From Rhodospirillales bacterium (GTDB lineage: Bacteria > Pseudomonadota > Alphaproteobacteria > CACIAM-22H2): DNA of 9,246 nucleotides. The DNA lies in NCBI GenBank assembly GCA_016195145.1, contig JACQAF010000310.1, positions 1 to 9,246 of the forward strand. Reading direction: 5' to 3'. The notes below the pieces were generated by a model. That model saw only the letters and a list, made by a program, of their open reading frames with translations, was not told the DNA's origin and searched no databases. Position 1 is the stretch's first letter, and the number at the start of each line of letters is the position of its first letter. The position numbers and the translations under genes were made by a program. Below, piece by piece: positions 5,813 through 9,246 of the stretch.

Positions 5813-6665
5813 TGATGCACCCGAGTTTGCGCTGCTTGAGCTTGTCGCAGAGCTGATCGGCGGCCGCCTTGTCGGCGATCGGACCAGCCTGGATGCGATA
5901 ATATGTGCCGCGTTCGCCAAGATCGGCGCGCACGATATCGGCCCGCAGATCGCCGAGCAGATCGGTGTTGCCGCGCTGCATTCTCTCCCATTCGCGCGCC
6001 GCGTCATCGGCCGACCGCAACGCGGCCAGTTGGATGCGATAGGCGGCGGCGTCAATCGCCGGCAGCTTGGGTGCGGCTGGTTTTGGCGCGGCCAGAACGG
6101 CAACTGGCGGCGGTGGCGTGGCGGCTTGCTGCGGTGGCGGCGCTGCGGGGGCCGGTTTGGGCGTTGGCGCAGGCGCTTCCGGCGGCGGAGCCGGTTGCGC
6201 GGTCCTGGCCGGCGCGGGAACCGGGACCGGCGCTGGCGCGGGATCGGCCGGCAGTGCGGTCGGCGCCAGTTGCGGTTCGGGGCGCGCGGGTACCGTCTCG
6301 ATCGATACGGGTGGTGGCCCTGGCGGTGCCGGAGGTCGCGGCAAAGGCGCTTCCGGCGGCGGCAACAGGCGCTCGACGCGCGGCGTCGCGTCGGGTTGGC
6401 GCGGCGGTGCGCCGGGCTGGGTCACCCGGCTGTAGACTTCCTTGTCCTGAAACGGCACTTCCATCCCGCCGGGATTGTCGGGCCGAACCTTGATCGGACG
6501 ATCCTCGGCCTTGATCAACGGCGTGACGCCGGACGCATCGTCGCGGCCGGTGGCGTAGTAATAGCCGATGATCGCGCCGAAACCGCCGAGCGCCACCAGC
6601 GCGATGGCGAGCGGCGCGAAGCGCGACATGGCGGAGCGCCGCGCGGGCGGCTTGCCGGGCAGCAT
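5799..6665 (-). CDS. SPOR-domain membrane-anchored peptidoglycan-binding protein
   Basis: The predicted protein has 288 residues. It has a short basic cytoplasmic N-terminus, one membrane helix (about 16-36, APLAIALVALGGFGAIIGYY), and a juxtamembrane region (40-83). A long Pro/Ala-rich disordered linker follows (about 84-203, with runs such as PAPAPVPVPAPA). The C-terminal SPOR domain covers about 207-286, recognisable from AYRIQLAALRS (208-218), the second strand YYRIQAGP (255-262) and the end LGCIIVRP. SPOR domains bind glycan strands lacking stem peptides, usually at the division septum, so a role in division or envelope remodelling is inferred. The ATG (6665-6663) shares a base with the argS stop (TGATG) and has GAGGAG eight bases upstream. 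Its 3' end overlaps nagZ. The frame is open further upstream, but that part lies antiparallel-frame within argS and lacks support. The exact ortholog (FtsN-like, DedD-like) cannot be named. Confidence 0.92.
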   Translation of the reverse strand: MLPGKPPARRSAMSRFAPLAIALVALGGFGAIIGYYYATGRDDASGVTPLIKAEDRPIKVRPDNPGGMEVPFQDKEVYSRVTQPGAPPRQPDATPRVERLLPPPEAPLPRPPAPPGPPPVSIETVPARPEPQLAPTALPADPAPAPVPVPAPARTAQPAPPPEAPAPTPKPAPAAPPPQQAATPPPPVAVLAAPKPAAPKLPAIDAAAYRIQLAALRSADDAAREWERMQRGNTDLLGDLRADIVRADLGERGTYYRIQAGPIADKAAADQLCDKLKQRKLGCIIVRP

Positions 6666-8422
6666 CAGCGCATCTCCTCGACCGGCTCGACACCGATCAG
6701 GCGCAGGCCGGAGGCGACGACGATGCCGACGCCGCGCACCAGCGCGAGGCGCGCCAGGGTCAGCGCCCGGTCGTCGGCAGCGACGAAGCGCAACGCGGTT
6801 TCGTCCTTGCCGCGCGTCCACAAGGCGTGGAACGACGCGGCGAGATCGTAAAGATAGAACGCGACGCGATGCGGCTCGCCCGCCTCGGCCGCGCTCTCGA
6901 CCAAGCGCGGCCAGCCGGCGAGATGCTTGACCAGCACGATTTCGTCGGCATGTGCGAGCCGCGCGAGATCGGCCCCGGCGAGCGCCCGATCCGACAGGTC
7001 GATGCCCGGGAACGCCTCGGCCGCCTGACGCATGACCGAACGCGTGCGGGCATGGGCGTACTGCACGTAGAAGACCGGATTGTCTTTCGACTGCTCGGTC
7101 ACCTTGGCGAAATCGAAATCGAGATGCTGGTCGTGCTTGCGGGTAAGCATGATGAAACGCACGACGCCCGCCCCCACCCGGTCGACGACGTCGCGCAGGG
7201 TGACGAACGTCCCTGCCCGCTTCGACATCTTGACCGGCTCGCCCTTCTCGAGAAGGTTGACGAGCTGGCACAGCCTGATCTCCAGCCCCGCCTTGCCGTC
7301 GCTGATCGCGGCGACGGCTGCCTGCATGCGCTTGACATAGCCGCCATGATCGGCGCCCCAGACACCGATCATGCGCGCGAAGCCGCGGCGGTATTTATCG
7401 AGATGATAGGCCATGTCGGCGGCAAAATAGGTCCACGCGCCGTCCGATTTCTGCAGCGGGCGGTCGACATCGTCGCCGAATGTGGTGGCGCGGAACAGCA
7501 TTTGCGGGCGCGGCTCCCAGTCGTCGGGCTTCATGCCCTTGGGCGGCTCGAGCGTGCCGGTATAGACAAGATCGCGTTGCCGCAAGAATTCCACCACTTC
7601 CCCGACCCGTTGGCGTTCGACCACGTCGTGACGTTCCGAACTAAATACATCGTGTCTGACGTGGAGCGCCGCAAGGTCGCCGCGAATCAGCTCCATCATC
7701 GCCGCGATGGCGAATTCGCGGATCGGCGCCAGCCATTCGTCTTCCGGTCGGCCGCGCCATTTATCGCCGTCGCGCGCCGCCAGTGCGGCGCCGACCGGCT
7801 GCAGGTACTCGCCCGGATAAAGCCCGTCGGGAATCGCGCCGACGGTCTCGCCCAACGCTTCGCGATAACGCAGATGGACCGAACGGGCAAGCTGGTCGAC
7901 CTGTGCGCCGGCGTCGTTGACATAATATTCGCGCGTCACCTTGTAGCCGATTTTGGCGTAAAGCGCGGCGAGCGCGTCGCCCACCACCGCGCCGCGCCCA
8001 TGGCCGACATGCATCGGTCCGGTCGGATTGGCGGACACGTATTCAACGTTGATCGCCTGCCCGGCGCCGATATCGGCGGCGCCATAGGTCTCGCCCGTGC
8101 GCAAAATATCGCCCAGGCGCGTCTGCCAGAACGAATCGCGCAGGCGCAGATTGACGAAGCCCGGACCGGCGATGTCGGCTGCCGTCGCCTCGGGATGGGA
8201 TCTGAGACGCTCGACCAGCAGCGCCGCCACGTCGCGCGGCTTCATCGCCGCTGCCTTGGCCAGCACCAGCGCCGCATTGGTCGAGATATCGCCATGCGCC
8301 GCCTCGCGCGGCGGTTCGACGGTCACGCGCGCCGTGTCGAGGCCCGGGGGCAGTTTGCCCGCTGCCGCCAGAGTCTCTAGTTCTTTAACAACTTGTTCTC
8401 TGAAATAGCTGAAAACGTTCAT
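6665..8422 (-). CDS. argS: Arginyl-tRNA synthetase
   Basis: This class I synthetase charges tRNA-Arg with arginine in the cytoplasm. The 585-residue length is typical. The N-terminal additional domain (about 1-110) contains EPPREAAHGDISTNAALVLAK (residues 36-56, given here as the family motif around GDISTN). The catalytic HIGH motif is HVGH (138-141) within ANPTGPMHVGHGRG. The REYYVNDAG element (164-172), GADHGGYV (356-363) and a full KMSKR loop (398-402, followed by AGTFVTL) are present. The C-terminal DALR-type anticodon-binding domain runs from about FYVQYAHARTRSV (451-463) to the end. ATG at 8422 is supported by the conserved N-terminus, though the upstream site is AT-rich (AGAAGTTATA) with weak Shine-Dalgarno character. 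It starts 8 bp after dgt and its stop overlaps the SPOR gene by one base. Confidence 0.97.
   Translation of the reverse strand: MNVFSYFREQVVKELETLAAAGKLPPGLDTARVTVEPPREAAHGDISTNAALVLAKAAAMKPRDVAALLVERLRSHPEATAADIAGPGFVNLRLRDSFWQTRLGDILRTGETYGAADIGAGQAINVEYVSANPTGPMHVGHGRGAVVGDALAALYAKIGYKVTREYYVNDAGAQVDQLARSVHLRYREALGETVGAIPDGLYPGEYLQPVGAALAARDGDKWRGRPEDEWLAPIREFAIAAMMELIRGDLAALHVRHDVFSSERHDVVERQRVGEVVEFLRQRDLVYTGTLEPPKGMKPDDWEPRPQMLFRATTFGDDVDRPLQKSDGAWTYFAADMAYHLDKYRRGFARMIGVWGADHGGYVKRMQAAVAAISDGKAGLEIRLCQLVNLLEKGEPVKMSKRAGTFVTLRDVVDRVGAGVVRFIMLTRKHDQHLDFDFAKVTEQSKDNPVFYVQYAHARTRSVMRQAAEAFPGIDLSDRALAGADLARLAHADEIVLVKHLAGWPRLVESAAEAGEPHRVAFYLYDLAASFHALWTRGKDETALRFVAADDRALTLARLALVRGVGIVVASGLRLIGVEPVEEMR
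6674..6679 (-). promoter_or_regulatory. Ribosome binding site of the SPOR-domain gene
   Basis: GAGGAG on the minus strand is eight bases before the ATG at 6665 and lies in the last codons of argS. It decides between this start and the much longer open frame extending upstream into argS. Confidence 0.65.
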
Positions 8423-8430
8423 TATAACTT

Positions 8431-9246
8431 CTAATTCTTTTTATACAGTCGGGTGTGCTCGTCGAGCGCGAAGCGATCGGTCATGCCGGCAATGTAGTCG
8501 GCGACCAGCCGCGCGGTTGGTGCGGTATTCGGCCCCTCAGCCTGTTCACGCCATTCGGCCGGCAGGTGTTCGGGGCTTGCCAATAGCAGATCGAACAGGT
8601 CGCGCACCACCTGCTTTGCATGTTCGCGCACTTCGTTGACCCGCGGATGGCGATACATGCGGGCATGAAGGAATTCGCGCAAGCCCTTCATTTCCCAGGC
8701 CATGGCCGGCGAAAACGCGGCCACTGGCCGGCCGAGCCGGCGCACCGCATCCGGCGAAGCGGGCCGGGCGGCGGCGAGCCGCGCCCGCGTTTCGGTGAGC
8801 AGATCGTTGACCATGCGATCGATGATCCGCCGCACCGATTCGCCGATCAGCCGGCCCAGCTCCAGCGGGCCGTATTTGGCCGTCGCCTCGGCGAAGGCAG
8901 GGCCGGCAAGCGGCACGTCGGCAAGATCGGCGACGCCGAACAGCCCGGCGCGCAGGCCGTCGTCGATATCGTGGTTATTATAGGCGATATCGTCGGAAAG
9001 CGCGGCGACCTGCGCCTCGGCGCTGGCGTGGGTGGCGAGTTCGAGATCGTGCAGGCGGGCATATTCGACGATCGCCGCCGGCAGCGGTTTGGTGCGCGCC
9101 GCCAGCGGGCCGACGACCGGGCCGTTATGCTTGACCACGCCTTCCAGCGTCTCCCAGGTCAGATTGAGGCCGTCGAAGGCGGCGTAGCGATGTTCGAGCT
9201 TGGTGAGGATGCGCAGGGTCTGGGCGTTGTGGTCGAAGCCATCAAA
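8431..9246 (-). CDS. dgt: Deoxyguanosinetriphosphate triphosphohydrolase-like protein (dGTPase), 5' end missing
   Basis: HD-domain dNTP triphosphohydrolases cleave dNTPs to the nucleoside and tripolyphosphate. The 3' 271 codons are present and the frame is open to the right edge; about a third of a typical ~390-400-residue protein, including the H and HD metal ligands, is outside. The first visible residues, FDGFDHNAQTLRILTKLE, are a hallmark of the family. They are followed by GLNLTWETLEGVVKHNGPV (26-44 of the visible part) and ALSDDIAYNNHDIDDGLRAG, which carries the last metal-binding Asp of the HD domain. The end is RLYKKN. The frame passes through a GTG near 9138 that must not be taken as the start, because conserved family sequence continues before it. 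It is upstream of argS with an 8-bp gap, so it is probably the first visible gene of the operon. Confidence 0.95.
   Translation of the reverse strand, partial: FDGFDHNAQTLRILTKLEHRYAAFDGLNLTWETLEGVVKHNGPVVGPLAARTKPLPAAIVEYARLHDLELATHASAEAQVAALSDDIAYNNHDIDDGLRAGLFGVADLADVPLAGPAFAEATAKYGPLELGRLIGESVRRIIDRMVNDLLTETRARLAAARPASPDAVRRLGRPVAAFSPAMAWEMKGLREFLHARMYRHPRVNEVREHAKQVVRDLFDLLLASPEHLPAEWREQAEGPNTAPTARLVADYIAGMTDRFALDEHTRLYKKN

Noticed and set aside
4832..5815. A 327-codon open frame on the plus strand opposite nagZ
   Set aside because: Arg/Ala/Gly-rich translation with no domain, lying wholly opposite nagZ, which has intact catalytic residues.
5813..6103. N-terminal extension of nagZ upstream of the TTG
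   Set aside because: This part is another-frame reading of the SPOR domain and linker; NagZ proteins begin close to the AAIFG motif.
6067..6435. Possible tandem repeat or Gly-rich gene on the plus strand
   Set aside because: The repetitive look comes from Pro/Ala codons of the SPOR linker; no fixed repeat unit could be defined.
5676..6851. A 391-codon plus-strand open frame spanning the nagZ, SPOR and argS region
   Set aside because: Its Arg/Trp/Gly-rich composition is the mirror of the Pro/Ala linker of the SPOR gene on the other strand; no family resemblance.
6666..7271. N-terminal extension of the SPOR gene frame into argS
   Set aside because: The extension is Arg-rich out-of-frame argS sequence. 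The ATG at 6665 has a good ribosome binding site and directly precedes the membrane helix.
6827..8380. A 517-codon open frame on the plus strand opposite argS
   Set aside because: It is exactly antisense to a fully conserved argS, its translation has no recognisable motif, and long antisense frames are expected in GC-rich coding DNA.
1..9246. CRISPR array, tRNA or rRNA genes, insertion sequences, toxin-antitoxin or phage-defence system
   Set aside because: I saw no regularly spaced repeats, no tRNA-like cloverleaf, no transposase or terminal repeats, and nearly all the DNA is occupied by conserved housekeeping genes.

Overview
This is a GC-rich chromosomal segment (GC judged by eye, well above 60%), most probably from an alphaproteobacterium. 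Every gene I can support lies on the minus strand, so transcription runs from the right edge to the left edge. The order is dgt, argS, a SPOR-domain protein, nagZ, an M50 site-2-protease-like protein, scpA, scpB, an orphan ABC ATPase, tatA, tatB, tatC. From memory, dgt-argS-SPOR-nagZ-scpA-scpB-tatABC is a common alphaproteobacterial order. The two less standard members are the M50 protease between nagZ and scpA and the ABC ATPase between scpB and tatA.

Right block (2406-9246): seven genes are packed almost without gaps. The dgt-argS gap is 8 bp. argS and the SPOR gene share one base (TGATG). nagZ most likely starts at a TTG inside the end of the SPOR gene. nagZ and the M50 gene overlap as ATGA. 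M50-scpA is 3 bp and scpA-scpB is 12 bp. This looks like one translationally coupled operon whose promoter lies outside the window. It combines dNTP hydrolysis, arginyl-tRNA synthesis, peptidoglycan binding and recycling, membrane proteolysis, and the kleisin and partner of the SMC chromosome-organising complex.

Middle (1104-2405): a 147-bp non-coding gap after scpB carries several short dyads, including two adjacent 8-bp palindromes, and a weak -10-like site. It leads into a lone ABC ATPase of the FbpC/FutC/PotA type, with no permease or binding protein visible in the window.

Left block (1-1103): a 107-bp gap with a candidate promoter and a good ribosome binding site leads into tatA, tatB and a 5' portion of tatC. 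Together these encode the twin-arginine translocase for folded proteins. tatC runs off the left edge and dgt lacks its 5' end at the right edge.

I saw no RNA genes, insertion sequences, CRISPR arrays or signs of recent transfer. The many long plus-strand ORFs are antisense shadows of these genes, as expected in GC-rich DNA. I find mainly conserved housekeeping content and no convincing new system. The points most worth a second look are the orphan ATPase with the structured gap in front of it, and the coupled M50 protease.
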